The notes beneath the pieces were generated by a model that had not been told where the DNA came from, made no database searches, and saw only the letters and a program-made list of their open reading frames with translations. Both the position numbers and the translations under genes were made by a program. Below, piece by piece: positions 15,248 to 23,383 of a stretch of DNA of 32,504 nt. The stretch comes from an uncultured bacterium. GTDB lineage: Bacteria; Actinomycetota; Coriobacteriia; Coriobacteriales; Coriobacteriaceae. How positions within the stretch are numbered: position 1 is the first letter of the stretch; each line of letters opens with the position of its first letter. The stretch is taken from the NCBI GenBank assembly GCA_905215835.1, contig CAJMRR010000003.1, positions 1-32,504 of the forward strand. The letters run 5' to 3'.

Positions 15248-16276
15248 CTAACCCCGTATGTCCCTAACAGTCGAGCGTTCGACCAGCGTACTCGGCACAT
15301 GAATCGCCTCGATAGACGAGCTCTCTCCAATCGCCGCCTCAAACGCAAGCTTACCGACACCGCGCAAATCAAATCGCAGCGTCGTCAGCCGATTGTGAGG
15401 AACAAGTCCCTCGAGTGCGTCGTCGATACCAACCACGCTCACGTCGTCGGGCACGGACAGGCCCGCGTTCTCGAGCGCGGCGATAACGCCCAGCGCCATC
15501 TGGTCATTTGCCGCAAGCACGGCAGTCGGCGCCTGCGACCCGCCGGCAAGCACCTCGGCCGCAATCCGCTCGCCCATGGCGTACCCACTGTCCGCACTCC
15601 AATCGCCACGCAGCATCGGAGCGGCATCGACATGAGCACGACCCAGCGTATCGCGCCAACCGGCCTCACGAAAACGCGAGGAAATCGAGTTTTCCGGACC
15701 CGCCACAAACCGCATATTCAAGTGACCATGTTCCAGCAGATAATTGGTCAACAGCTCGCACGAACCATACTGGTCGGAGTCGATCGTCGTGCAGCGCGGA
15801 TGCGCATACATGGACAGGATGACCGTTCGCACTCCCGGCTGGGGAACAAACTCCTCAAAATCGGGAGCCATGCGGTTCATGTTGAGAATCATGCCGTCGA
15901 CGGGTCGCTCGACCATGCGGCGCGAGGCATCGGCAAGTGTATAGGGCTTGTCGCCGCCCATCTCGATCATAGTGACGGCAAAATCGTGCTCGCGCGCCGC
16001 TTGCATGATACCCTCGAGCGTCGCCAGGTTACCGACACGTGTGATGTTGTACATGCACAGGCCAATAGAACGATACGACCCGCCGCGCAACGCCGCTCCA
16101 GCAAAATTGGGACGAAAGCCCAGCTCTTCCATGGCGGCCAGCACACGCTTGCGCGTCTTTTCCGTCACGTTGGGCATACCGTTGACCACGCGAGACACAG
16201 TCTGGCGGCTCACGCCAGCGAGCGCCGCAACCTCTGCCGCGCTCGCCGAACGACCATTCCTTGTCTGCTGAGCCAT
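15248..16276 (-). CDS. LacI-family regulator (LacI-3)
   Basis: A LacI protein of 342 residues from the ATG at 16276. The helix-turn-helix is at about 13-33 (A-A-E-V-A-A-L-A-G-V-S-R-Q-T-V-S-R-V-V-N), followed by the hinge (F-R-P-N-F-A-G-A-A-L-R-G-G) and the sugar-binding domain with V-L-A-A-N-D-Q-M-A and V-S-V-V-G-I-D-D. The recognition helix begins R24-Q25. A GTG at 16285 with AGG upstream is an alternative start, while the ATG at 16333 would lie against an operator and is unlikely. It is divergent from GH1-3/EIICB-3; operators with the specific half-site ATGAGCA lie before both genes, indicating local and self control. Confidence 0.92.
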   Translation of the reverse strand: MAQQTRNGRSASAAEVAALAGVSRQTVSRVVNGMPNVTEKTRKRVLAAMEELGFRPNFAGAALRGGSYRSIGLCMYNITRVGNLATLEGIMQAAREHDFAVTMIEMGGDKPYTLADASRRMVERPVDGMILNMNRMAPDFEEFVPQPGVRTVILSMYAHPRCTTIDSDQYGSCELLTNYLLEHGHLNMRFVAGPENSISSRFREAGWRDTLGRAHVDAAPMLRGDWSADSGYAMGERIAAEVLAGGSQAPTAVLAANDQMALGVIAALENAGLSVPDDVSVVGIDDALEGLVPHNRLTTLRFDLRGVGKLAFEAAIGESSSIEAIHVPSTLVERSTVRDIRG

Positions 16277-16336
16277 GCCTTCCACGCTAACCTGCTTCCC
16301 AACTATTCCCCGCGCCCATGGCGCATCGTACATACA

Positions 16337-16506
16337 TCGATAACGTGCTCATGATACCCGAGCCATATACCACAACATGAAAACTTCTGTCAATCAAAAC
16401 CGCTTACCGAACAAATACAACCGTTCGCGGCTGTTTGAAGTTGTTTTGTTTCTATACATCCCAGCCGGATGTTAACGTGCTCATTGTCAAATGTTCACGT
16501 GCTCAT
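16337..16506. promoter_or_regulatory. lacI-3/GH1-3 divergent control region
   Basis: Operators of one type lie at 16337-16352 (TCGATAACGTGCTCAT, weaker), 16469-16484 (ATGTTAACGTGCTCAT) and 16491-16506 (ATGTTCACGTGCTCAT). The last two are direct repeats 22 bp apart, about two helical turns. Upstream are the shared boxes CCGCTTAC 16400-16407 and CCGTTCGC 16421-16428, 21 bp apart, with a GAACAAATAC string between them like that next to the lacA boxes. Confidence 0.74.
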
Positions 16507-16626
16507 TTTGGTTCTAATCATTTTAAGATAGTGTTTATCGGGCTTTTTCACCGCTGAAAGCTAACCAGGGAGCCTCCTGAGCGCAAACGCACAATATCGA
16601 ACAGCGAGACGAGAGGGTGTATGCAT

Positions 16627-18069
16627 ATGTCTTTGCTAAACCGCGTACAGCAGCTGCCGAAGGGCTTTGTTTGGGGCGCCGCAACCGCCGCGTACCAAAC
16701 GGAAGGTTCCACGAAGGTGGCAGGCAAGGGTAAGACCATGTGGGACGATTACCTTGTCGCCCAGGGTCGCTTTTTGCCCGACCCGGCCAGTGATTTCTAC
16801 AACCGCTACGAGGAGGATATCCGCCTTTCTGCCGAGCATGGACTCAACGCCATCCGTGTGTCCATCGCCTGGACCCGCATCTTCCCCAACGGCGACGATG
16901 CCGAGCCCCTCGCCGAGGGCGTTAAGCACTACCACGAGCTGTTCGCCTGCTGCAAAAAGTATGGCGTCGAGCCCTATGTGTCCCTGCATCACTTTGACTC
17001 CCCCGCCGCCCTGTTCAACCAGGGCGACTGGCTCAACCGCAAGACCGTCGACGCCTATGTGCGCTATGCCGAGTTCTGCTTCCGCGAGTTCCGCGAGGTC
17101 AAGAATTGGTTCACCATCAACGAGCTCATCAGCCTCTCGCACTCCCAATACATCCAAGGCAACTTCCCGCCCAACCATCACTTTGATGTGACGAGCGGCA
17201 TCCAGAGCCAGCACAACGAGCTCGTTGCCCACGCCCGCGCCGTCAACCTGTATAAGGATCTTGACGAGACCGAGCACCTGGGCGGACGCATTGGCATGGT
17301 CAACGTCCTGACGCCGGCATATCCTGCCACAGACTCGCCCGCCGACCAGCACGCCGCCGACCTGTACAACGCCTTCTACACCGACTTCATCATGGACGGC
17401 GCCTTCCTGGGTCACTACTCCGCGCGCACCCTCTCACTCATCAACGAGATTCTGCGTGCCAACAACGCCACGCTTACGGTTGAGGACAGCGACATGGAGG
17501 AGCTCGCCAAGGCGGCGCCCCGCAACGATATGTTCGGCCTCAACTACTATCAGTCGGCGTTTATCGCCGCCTACGATGGCGAGTCCACCAACAGCTTTAA
17601 CGGCACCGGAGACAAGGGCACCTCGTGCTTTAAGTTTAAGGGCGTCGGGCAGCAGGTCGATATGCCGGGTATCCCCACCACCGACTGGGATTGGCTCATC
17701 TACCCGCAAGGCCTCTACGACACGCTCAAGCACATCAGCGCCACCTATCCCAACCTCCCCGTCATCTATATCACCGAAAACGGCCTGGGCCACAAGGACC
17801 CCGAGCCCGACGCAAACGGCATCGTCGCCGATCCCGAGCGCATCGACTTTGTCGACCAGCACATGGAGAAGGTGCTCCGGGCGCGCGCCGAGGGCGTCGA
17901 CGTCCAGGGCTACTTTATCTGGAGCCTGCAGGACCAGTTCTCGTGGGCCAACGGCTATAACAAGCGCTACGGCCTGTTCTACATCGACTTCGACACGCAA
18001 AAACGCTACATCAAGCAGTCGGCACTCTGGTACAAGGAGCTCGCCGACACTATGGCGGACGCGCAGTAG
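16627..18069 (+). CDS. GH1 phospho-beta-galactosidase (GH1-3)
   Basis: A 480-residue GH1 enzyme for phosphorylated galactosides. The acid/base is E166 in T-I-N-E-L, the nucleophile E384 in I-T-E-N-G, and the phosphate loop F-S-W-A-N-G-Y-N-K-R-Y-G retains the Ser, Trp, Lys and Tyr that mark 6-phospho-beta-galactosidases. It differs more from the other two copies here (T-I-N-E-L instead of T-F-N-E-I, and a changed region around 180-260), so a different aglycone or linkage is plausible. The ATG at 16627 is preferred because GAGGG at 16613-16617 is 9-10 nt away; the ATG at 16621 is only 3-4 nt from it. It precedes EIICB-3, the reverse of the order in the other two operons. Confidence 0.92.
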   Translation: MSLLNRVQQLPKGFVWGAATAAYQTEGSTKVAGKGKTMWDDYLVAQGRFLPDPASDFYNRYEEDIRLSAEHGLNAIRVSIAWTRIFPNGDDAEPLAEGVKHYHELFACCKKYGVEPYVSLHHFDSPAALFNQGDWLNRKTVDAYVRYAEFCFREFREVKNWFTINELISLSHSQYIQGNFPPNHHFDVTSGIQSQHNELVAHARAVNLYKDLDETEHLGGRIGMVNVLTPAYPATDSPADQHAADLYNAFYTDFIMDGAFLGHYSARTLSLINEILRANNATLTVEDSDMEELAKAAPRNDMFGLNYYQSAFIAAYDGESTNSFNGTGDKGTSCFKFKGVGQQVDMPGIPTTDWDWLIYPQGLYDTLKHISATYPNLPVIYITENGLGHKDPEPDANGIVADPERIDFVDQHMEKVLRARAEGVDVQGYFIWSLQDQFSWANGYNKRYGLFYIDFDTQKRYIKQSALWYKELADTMADAQ

Positions 18070-18090
18070 CGCATCGCCTCGCTTTCCCCC

Positions 18091-18137
18091 GAGAGGGGAG
18101 CGGCCCTATGCGATACAAACCCAGCCGCTCCCCTCTC
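18091..18137 (+). other. Intercistronic hairpin between GH1-3 and EIICB-3
   Basis: A perfect 14-bp stem (18091-18104 with 18124-18137) with a 19-nt loop. It is followed by C-rich sequence, not Ts, so full termination is unlikely. It may set the ratio of enzyme to permease by protecting or dividing the mRNA. Confidence 0.7.
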
Positions 18138-18245
18138 TCCCCCTGGGACCGACCCCGCCTGCACCCGGGCTTTTAGCAAGCGGGAGACCATATAGGTTTT
18201 CAACGTCCATGCCATTAAGATTTCATGCAAAGAGGAGCGTGAACT

Positions 18246-20006
18246 ATGGAATCGATCGTTAAGTTCTTGGAGAAAGGTCAGCCGTACTTCGACAAGGTCT
18301 CTAAGAACATCTACCTTCAGGCCATTAAAGACGGCTTTTTGGCAGCAATGCCCATCATCCTGTCTTCTTCTGTCTTCCTGCTTATTTCGACCCTGCCGGG
18401 CGTTGTCGCCACGGTCGGCGGCTTTACGCTGCCCGACTGGTGGAACGTCGACGTCGTGAACTTCTGCAACAAGGTTTACAACTTCACGATGGGCGTCGTG
18501 GGCATCATGGTCGCCGGCACCACCGCAAGCGCGCTGACCGGCTCCAAGAACCGCCGCATGCCTGCCGGCAAGGCCATCAACGCCACGAGCACCATGGTCG
18601 CCGCCATGTGCGCTATGCTCATCTTGGCCGTTACCCAGACGAGTGCCAAGATCGACGGCGCCGATGTCTCGGTGTTCTTTACCGACAACATGGGCACCAA
18701 GGGCCTACTGAGCTCCTTTGTCGCCGCATTTGCCACGGTCAACATCTATGCCTTCTGCATTAAGCGAGACATCACCATCAAGCTGCCCAAAGAAGTCCCC
18801 GGCGCCATCGCCCAGAACTTCCGCGACATCTTCGCCTTCAGCTTCTCCATCCTGTTTGTCGCCGTCATCGACGTTATCTGCCGCACCTGCTTGGCCGTCC
18901 CGTTTGCCAACGTCATCTCCACGCTGGTGAGCCCGCTGTTCGCCGCTGCCGATTCCTACGCCGGCCTCGCCCTCATCTGGTTCATGATCCCGCTGTTCTG
19001 GTTCATGGGCATCCACGGCCCCTCGGTCGTTAAGCCTGCCCTCAACGCCGCGCTGTTTGGCAACATCACCACCAACCTCGCCACGCTGCAGGCCGGCGGT
19101 CACCCCGCCCTCGCCCTGACCGAGAACTTCGGTAACTACATCGGCGAACTCGGCGGCACCGGCGCCACGTTCATTGTCCCGATCATCTTCCTGCTCTTTA
19201 TGCGCTCCAAGCAACTCAAGGCCGTCGGCAAAGCCTCTGTCGTACCCGTGATGTTCGCCGTCAACGAACCGCTGCTGTTCGCCGCGCCCATCATCCTCAA
19301 CCCGTACTTCCTGATCCCGTTCCTGTTTGCCCCCGTGGCCAACGTCCTCATTGGTAAGTTCTTCATCGACTTTTTGGGCATGAACGGCTTTATCTATGCC
19401 ATGCCGTGGGCACTCCCCGGACCGATCGGCACCTTCATCGACACCAACTTCCAGCCGATCTCTCTGGTCCTGGTTGTCGTCCTGCTGGTCGTTGACTTCT
19501 TAATCTACTACCCGTTCTGCAAGGCCTACGACAACGTCCTGTGCAAGCAGGAGGCCGAGACCCTGGCCGAAGAAGAGGCCGAGGAGACCAAGGCCGTCAA
19601 GACCGCTGCCGCCCCCGCCGTTGAGGCTCCTGTTGTCGAGACCGCTTCTGCCACTGAGGCCTCCGCAGCTCCGTCCGCCCTTAAGGGCAAGGATCTGAGG
19701 GTTCTGGTTCTGTGCGCTGGCGCCGGCACCTCTGCACTGCTCGCCAACGCGCTTAAGGAAGGCGCCGACGAGCTGGGCATCGACATTACCGCCAACGCCG
19801 GTGCCTACGGCAGCCACTACGCCATCATGGACCAGTACAACGTCATCGTCCTGGCTCCGCAGGTTCGCACCTATTACAACGAGATGAAGGCCGACACCGA
19901 CCGCCTGGGCATCACGCTGCTGTCGCCCAAGGGCAAACAGTACATCGACCTCACTAAGGATCCCAAGGGTGCCGTCGCCTGGATCGAGGAAAACCTCGAG
20001 GCATAA
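18246..20006 (+). CDS. Lactose-type PTS permease, fused EIIC-EIIB (EIICB-3)
   Basis: A 586-residue membrane permease. It has an N-terminal amphipathic segment M-E-S-I-V-K-F-L-E-K-G-Q-P-Y-F, an EIIC domain to about 430 with the family sequences G-I-H-G-P-S-V-V and F-A-V-N-E-P-L-L-F-A-A-P-I-I-L-N-P, an Ala/Glu/Val-rich linker (about 435-475), and an EIIB domain with the phosphorylated cysteine C490 in V-L-V-L-C-A-G-A-G-T-S. GAGGAG lies before the ATG. It is the second gene after GH1-3. It resembles EIICB-4 and EIICB-5 more than EIICB-2, so its sugar may differ from lactose; the substrate cannot be read from the sequence. There is no EIIA in the operon, so it needs LacF. Confidence 0.92.
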   Translation: MESIVKFLEKGQPYFDKVSKNIYLQAIKDGFLAAMPIILSSSVFLLISTLPGVVATVGGFTLPDWWNVDVVNFCNKVYNFTMGVVGIMVAGTTASALTGSKNRRMPAGKAINATSTMVAAMCAMLILAVTQTSAKIDGADVSVFFTDNMGTKGLLSSFVAAFATVNIYAFCIKRDITIKLPKEVPGAIAQNFRDIFAFSFSILFVAVIDVICRTCLAVPFANVISTLVSPLFAAADSYAGLALIWFMIPLFWFMGIHGPSVVKPALNAALFGNITTNLATLQAGGHPALALTENFGNYIGELGGTGATFIVPIIFLLFMRSKQLKAVGKASVVPVMFAVNEPLLFAAPIILNPYFLIPFLFAPVANVLIGKFFIDFLGMNGFIYAMPWALPGPIGTFIDTNFQPISLVLVVVLLVVDFLIYYPFCKAYDNVLCKQEAETLAEEEAEETKAVKTAAAPAVEAPVVETASATEASAAPSALKGKDLRVLVLCAGAGTSALLANALKEGADELGIDITANAGAYGSHYAIMDQYNVIVLAPQVRTYYNEMKADTDRLGITLLSPKGKQYIDLTKDPKGAVAWIEENLEA

Positions 20007-20037
20007 AACGCTGACGCCACCTGCCGCTCGCAGAAAA

Positions 20038-20084
20038 AAAATGGCCCGTGCATCGATGCGTGATGCGCGGGCCATTTTGTTTAG
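20038..20084. terminator. Bidirectional intrinsic terminator after EIICB-3
   Basis: Arms 20038-20054 and 20062-20078 form a 17-bp stem with one mismatch-type pair. On the plus strand it ends in TTTTGTTT and on the minus strand in TTTTTTTT, so it can serve both EIICB-3 and the converging LacI-4 gene. Confidence 0.85.
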
Positions 20085-20101
20085 ACCGCACCCGTCCTCC
20101 T

Positions 20102-20245
20102 GTTCATCTTAATCTGTAACATCTAGCCGAGTTTTTGGGTCCCAGCTGTTACAGATCGAGGTGAACGCACAGGCCAAGCCAAAAATCTCAATCTGTAACA
20201 TGTAGACCACTTTTGAACGTCTAGTTGTTACAGATCGAGACAAAC
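20102..20245. repeat. Palindromic repeat cluster 2 (two units)
   Basis: Unit A (20102-20166) and unit B (20186-20245) correspond to the A and B units of cluster 1, including the loop types. In unit A the outer arms have changed together relative to cluster 1 (GTTTG/CGAAC becomes GTTCA/TGAAC), so pairing is kept. The cluster lies between the convergent EIICB-3 and LacI-4 genes. Confidence 0.85.
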
Positions 20246-20263
20246 GGAATAGGCCGAGCACGT

Positions 20264-21274
20264 CTACGCCCGCAGGTCCTTTACGCTGGAACGCTCGACC
20301 AACACGCCCGAGACGAGCGTACGGCTTCTGGAGCTCGGGGCTTCCAGACCCGCGACGACCTCGTTGAGCGCACGGACGCCCAGCTCGCGGTGGCGAAACT
20401 TCACCGACGTCAGAATCGAGTTGGGAATCGTCTTATAGAGCTCGTCGTCGAAGCCGATCACGGACACGTCGTCGGGCACACTGAGCCCTTTGTCACGTAG
20501 AGCCATCATCACGCCGTTTGCCATGCAGTCGTTAGCGGCGAGAACCGCCGTGCAATCGGGTTTATCGGCAAGCGCAAGGCCTGCGGCATAGCCACTATCC
20601 GCATTCCAATCGCCTTGCAGAGGCTCGGGCGGCTCAATGCCACGCGCCTCGAGCGCCGCACGCCAACCTTTCATACGGCACTGGCTCGACAGCGACTCTT
20701 TCTTACCAGAGACGAAGTACACGTTTTTATGCCCGCGATTCAAGAAGTACTCGCACGCCATGTGCGCACCACCCTCTTGATCGTCACTGACGGTGGAGCA
20801 GGTAGGATGTTCCATCGGTGTGATAATCACCGTCTTGAGGTCTTTCGGCGCCTCAAAGGTATCAAAGTCATCGACCATCTGACGCAGGTTGAAGATCATG
20901 CCATCAACAGGCAGCTGCGACATCCTACGCGCCGCTTCGGCAAGGGTCATCTTTTCCCCAGCCCGCTTTTTGATCATCGTGAGCGCAAAGCCTCGCTCTT
21001 CGGCGGCATCGGCGATAGCGTCAATCATGTCCACGGCACCGCCCGACAAGTGGAACAGCACCACGCCGATGCACCCGTAACGGCCCAACTTGAGTGAACG
21101 CGCGGCAAAGTTGGCTCGAAATCCGAGCGCCTCCATTGCGGAATGGACCTTATCGCGTGTCGACTCTCGCACGCTACCGGGCTCGTTGATCACACGCGAA
21201 ACCGTCTTGAGAGAAACACCCGCGGCAACTGCCACATCGTTCATTGAGACATTTTTCTTGTCCATCGTTGCCAC
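20264..21274 (-). CDS. LacI-family regulator (LacI-4)
   Basis: A 336-residue LacI protein from the GTG at 21274, which has GGAG 5 nt upstream; the ATG at 21265 is an alternative but is 14 nt from that site. The helix-turn-helix is at about 11-31 (M-N-D-V-A-V-A-A-G-V-S-L-K-T-V-S-R-V-I-N) with L22-K23 at the start of the recognition helix, unlike the other paralogues. The hinge F-R-A-N-F-A-A-R-S-L-K-L-G and a sugar domain with V-L-A-A-N-D-C-M-A and V-S-V-I-G-F-D-D follow. It is divergent from EIICB-4/GH1-4, with a perfect 18-bp palindrome in the gap. Unlike LacI-2 and LacI-3 it has no clear operator right before its own start. Confidence 0.92.
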   Translation of the reverse strand: MATMDKKNVSMNDVAVAAGVSLKTVSRVINEPGSVRESTRDKVHSAMEALGFRANFAARSLKLGRYGCIGVVLFHLSGGAVDMIDAIADAAEERGFALTMIKKRAGEKMTLAEAARRMSQLPVDGMIFNLRQMVDDFDTFEAPKDLKTVIITPMEHPTCSTVSDDQEGGAHMACEYFLNRGHKNVYFVSGKKESLSSQCRMKGWRAALEARGIEPPEPLQGDWNADSGYAAGLALADKPDCTAVLAANDCMANGVMMALRDKGLSVPDDVSVIGFDDELYKTIPNSILTSVKFRHRELGVRALNEVVAGLEAPSSRSRTLVSGVLVERSSVKDLRA

Positions 21275-21348
21275 TACTTCTCCAGTCGGTCTTGCATCGC
21301 TTGTTTTTTGCGTTCTAGCATACACTACCTGCCTGACTGATAAATCAA

Positions 21349-21445
21349 CCGTTTACCGGACAATATCGACCGCTCACCCGTATATCCTTGTTGCTCTTCC
21401 AAAAATGTCTTACGTTGTCATTAACGAAATGACAACGTTGTCATT
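21349..21445 (+). promoter_or_regulatory. EIICB-4 control region: box pair and nested LacI operators
   Basis: The boxes CCGTTTAC 21349-21356 and CCGCTCAC 21370-21377 are 21 bp apart. Downstream AATGACAACGTTGTCATT at 21428-21445 is a perfect 18-bp palindrome. A second site at 21406-21421 (TGTCTTACGTTGTCAT) supplies another half-site, so ACGTTGTCATT and AATGACAACG also pair across AACGA. Three half-sites in 40 bp suggest cooperative binding by LacI-4. Confidence 0.75.
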
Positions 21446-21549
21446 TCGCAATGCCTTCCTTAAACAGGAAGGTTTCCGGGCAGTCCTGACCATCCATCGA
21501 CGACCAGTTCCATCCACATGCATCGCGCATCAAGTAGCAAAGGAGCTCT

Positions 21550-23307
21550 ATGGACGCCATCGTAAAGATGCTCGAAAAGCATCAACCGTTCTTCGAGAAG
21601 ATCTAAAGGAACATCTACCTCCAGGCCATCAAGGACGGATTCCTTGGGTGCATGCCCATCGTCCTTACCTCTTCGATCTTCCTGTTGATCGCCACCCTTC
21701 CCGGCGTAGTTGGCATCACGCTGCCCCAGCCGCTCATCGACTGGTGCAACAAGTTGTACAACTTCACCATGGGCGTCATGGGCATCATGGTCGCCGGTAC
21801 CACTGCCAAGAACTTCACGGCATCCATGAACCGTCGCATGCCCGCCGGCAAGGTGCTCAACGACGGCTCCACCATGGTTGCCGCCCAGTGCAGCATGCTG
21901 CTGCTTGCTGTTACGCAGTTCACCACCAAGTTCAACGGCTCCGAGCTTTCGGTCTTCGATTGCACTAGCATGGGTACGCGCGGTCTGTTCTCGGCCTATA
22001 TCGCCGCATTCATTACCGTGTGGGTTTATAAGTTCTGCGTCTCGCGCGATCTGACCATTAAGCTGCCCAAGGAGGTTCCGGGCGCCATCGCTCAGAACTT
22101 CCGCGACATCATCCCCTTCGGTGGCGCTGTCATCATCTGCGGCATCATCGATGTCGTCGTGCGCAACCTCATGGGCGTTCCGTTCTCCGAGCTGCTCATC
22201 AAGCTGCTCTCCCCGCTCTTCACTGCAGCAGAAACCTATCCTGGCCTTATCCTTATCCAGGCAGCCACCGCGTTCTTCTGGTTCATCGGTGTCCACGGCC
22301 CCTCGATCGTCCAGCCGGGCATCGACCCCATCCGTCTTGCCAACCAGGCCGAGAACCTGCAGGTTCTGCTGGCCGGTGGCCACCCCGCCCACTCCCTCAC
22401 CTTTAACATGTCGCTCGTGGGTGAGTTCGGCGGCACCGGCGCCACCTTCATCGTGCCGCTTCTGCTGATTCTCTTTATGAAGTCCAAGCAGCTCAAAGCC
22501 GTCGGTAAGGCCTCGATTGTTCCTGTTGCCTTTGCTGTCAACGAGCCGCTGCTCTTTGGCGCGCCGATGATCCTTAACCCCTACATGCTCATCCCCTTTG
22601 TTGCCGCCGGCTGCGTCAACGTGAGTGTTGCCAAGTTCTTTATCGATAACGTGGGCATGAACGGCTTCTCCTTCGTGGTGCCTTGGGCCACCCCCGCCCC
22701 CATCGGCATCTTCATCACCACGAACTTCCAGCTTATTGCCCTGGTATTTGTCGCGATCATCATCTTGCTGGACGCCATCATCTACCTGCCGTTCTTAAAG
22801 GCATACGATAAGCTGCTCTGCGACCAGGAGGCCGAGCGCGCCGCCGAGCTGGGTCTTGAGTCCAATGGCGCCGCTTCCATCGCCGCCAACGCCCCTGCGC
22901 CCGCTGTCGAGCAGACTACCGCTTCCGCCGACAGCAAGCCTGTCGCCGATCAGCCCGAGCCCGCCGCCGACACATCCGCCAAGAAGGATGTCGACGGTCT
23001 GAAGGTCCTCGTCCTGTGCGCCGGCGCCGGCACCTCTGCCATGCTCGCCAACGCCATCAAGGAAGGTGCGGCACAGACCGGAGAGAACATCGCTTCCTCC
23101 GCAGGCGCCTATGGTCAGCACACTGCCATCATGGATCAGTACGACGTCATCGTGCTCGCCCCGCAGGTTCGTAGCTACTACAACGACATGAAGGCCGACA
23201 CCGATCGTCTGGGCATTAAGCTGCTCGCTCCCCGCGGTAAGGAATATATCGACCTTACTCGTGACCCCGCTGGCGCCATCAAGTGGCTCCGCGAGAACCT
23301 CGACTAG
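21550..23307 (+). pseudogene. Lactose-type PTS permease EIICB-4 with an in-frame stop at codon 19
   Basis: From the ATG at 21550, which has AAAGGAG upstream, the frame reads M-D-A-I-V-K-M-L-E-K-H-Q-P-F-F-E-K-I and then TAA at 21604-21606. It continues R-N-I-Y-L-Q-A-I-K-D-G-F-L in the same frame, intact to 23307. EIICB-3 and EIICB-5 have Ser at this codon (V-S-K-N-I-Y, I-S-R-N-I-Y), so a single TCA to TAA change explains it. The rest is a complete EIIC-EIIB of 585 codons, with the linker at about 430-480 and the phosphorylated cysteine at codon 490 (V-L-V-L-C-A-G-A-G-T-S). A restart at ATG 21652 would give 551 residues without the N-terminal segment and has no evident ribosome-binding site. 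It is either a recent inactivation, a sequencing error, or read through. Confidence 0.85.
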
Positions 23308-23322
23308 GTTCCTCCCTCTGTT

Positions 23323-23349
23323 GGTGCCCGGATCCCCAGTTCGGGCACC
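23323..23349 (+). other. Intercistronic hairpin between EIICB-4 and GH1-4
   Basis: GGTGCCCG at 23323-23330 pairs with CGGGCACC at 23342-23349, with no T-run. Its position matches the hairpins in the other two permease/glycosidase operons. Confidence 0.6.
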
Positions 23350-23383
23350 TCTCCCTATTCGAATCCCACAGAAAGGATGACTC

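Noticed and set aside
21652..23307. A separate 551-residue permease starting at ATG 21652
   Set aside because: No ribosome-binding site, and the frame extends upstream through clear family sequence to the stop at 21604 and a good start at 21550.
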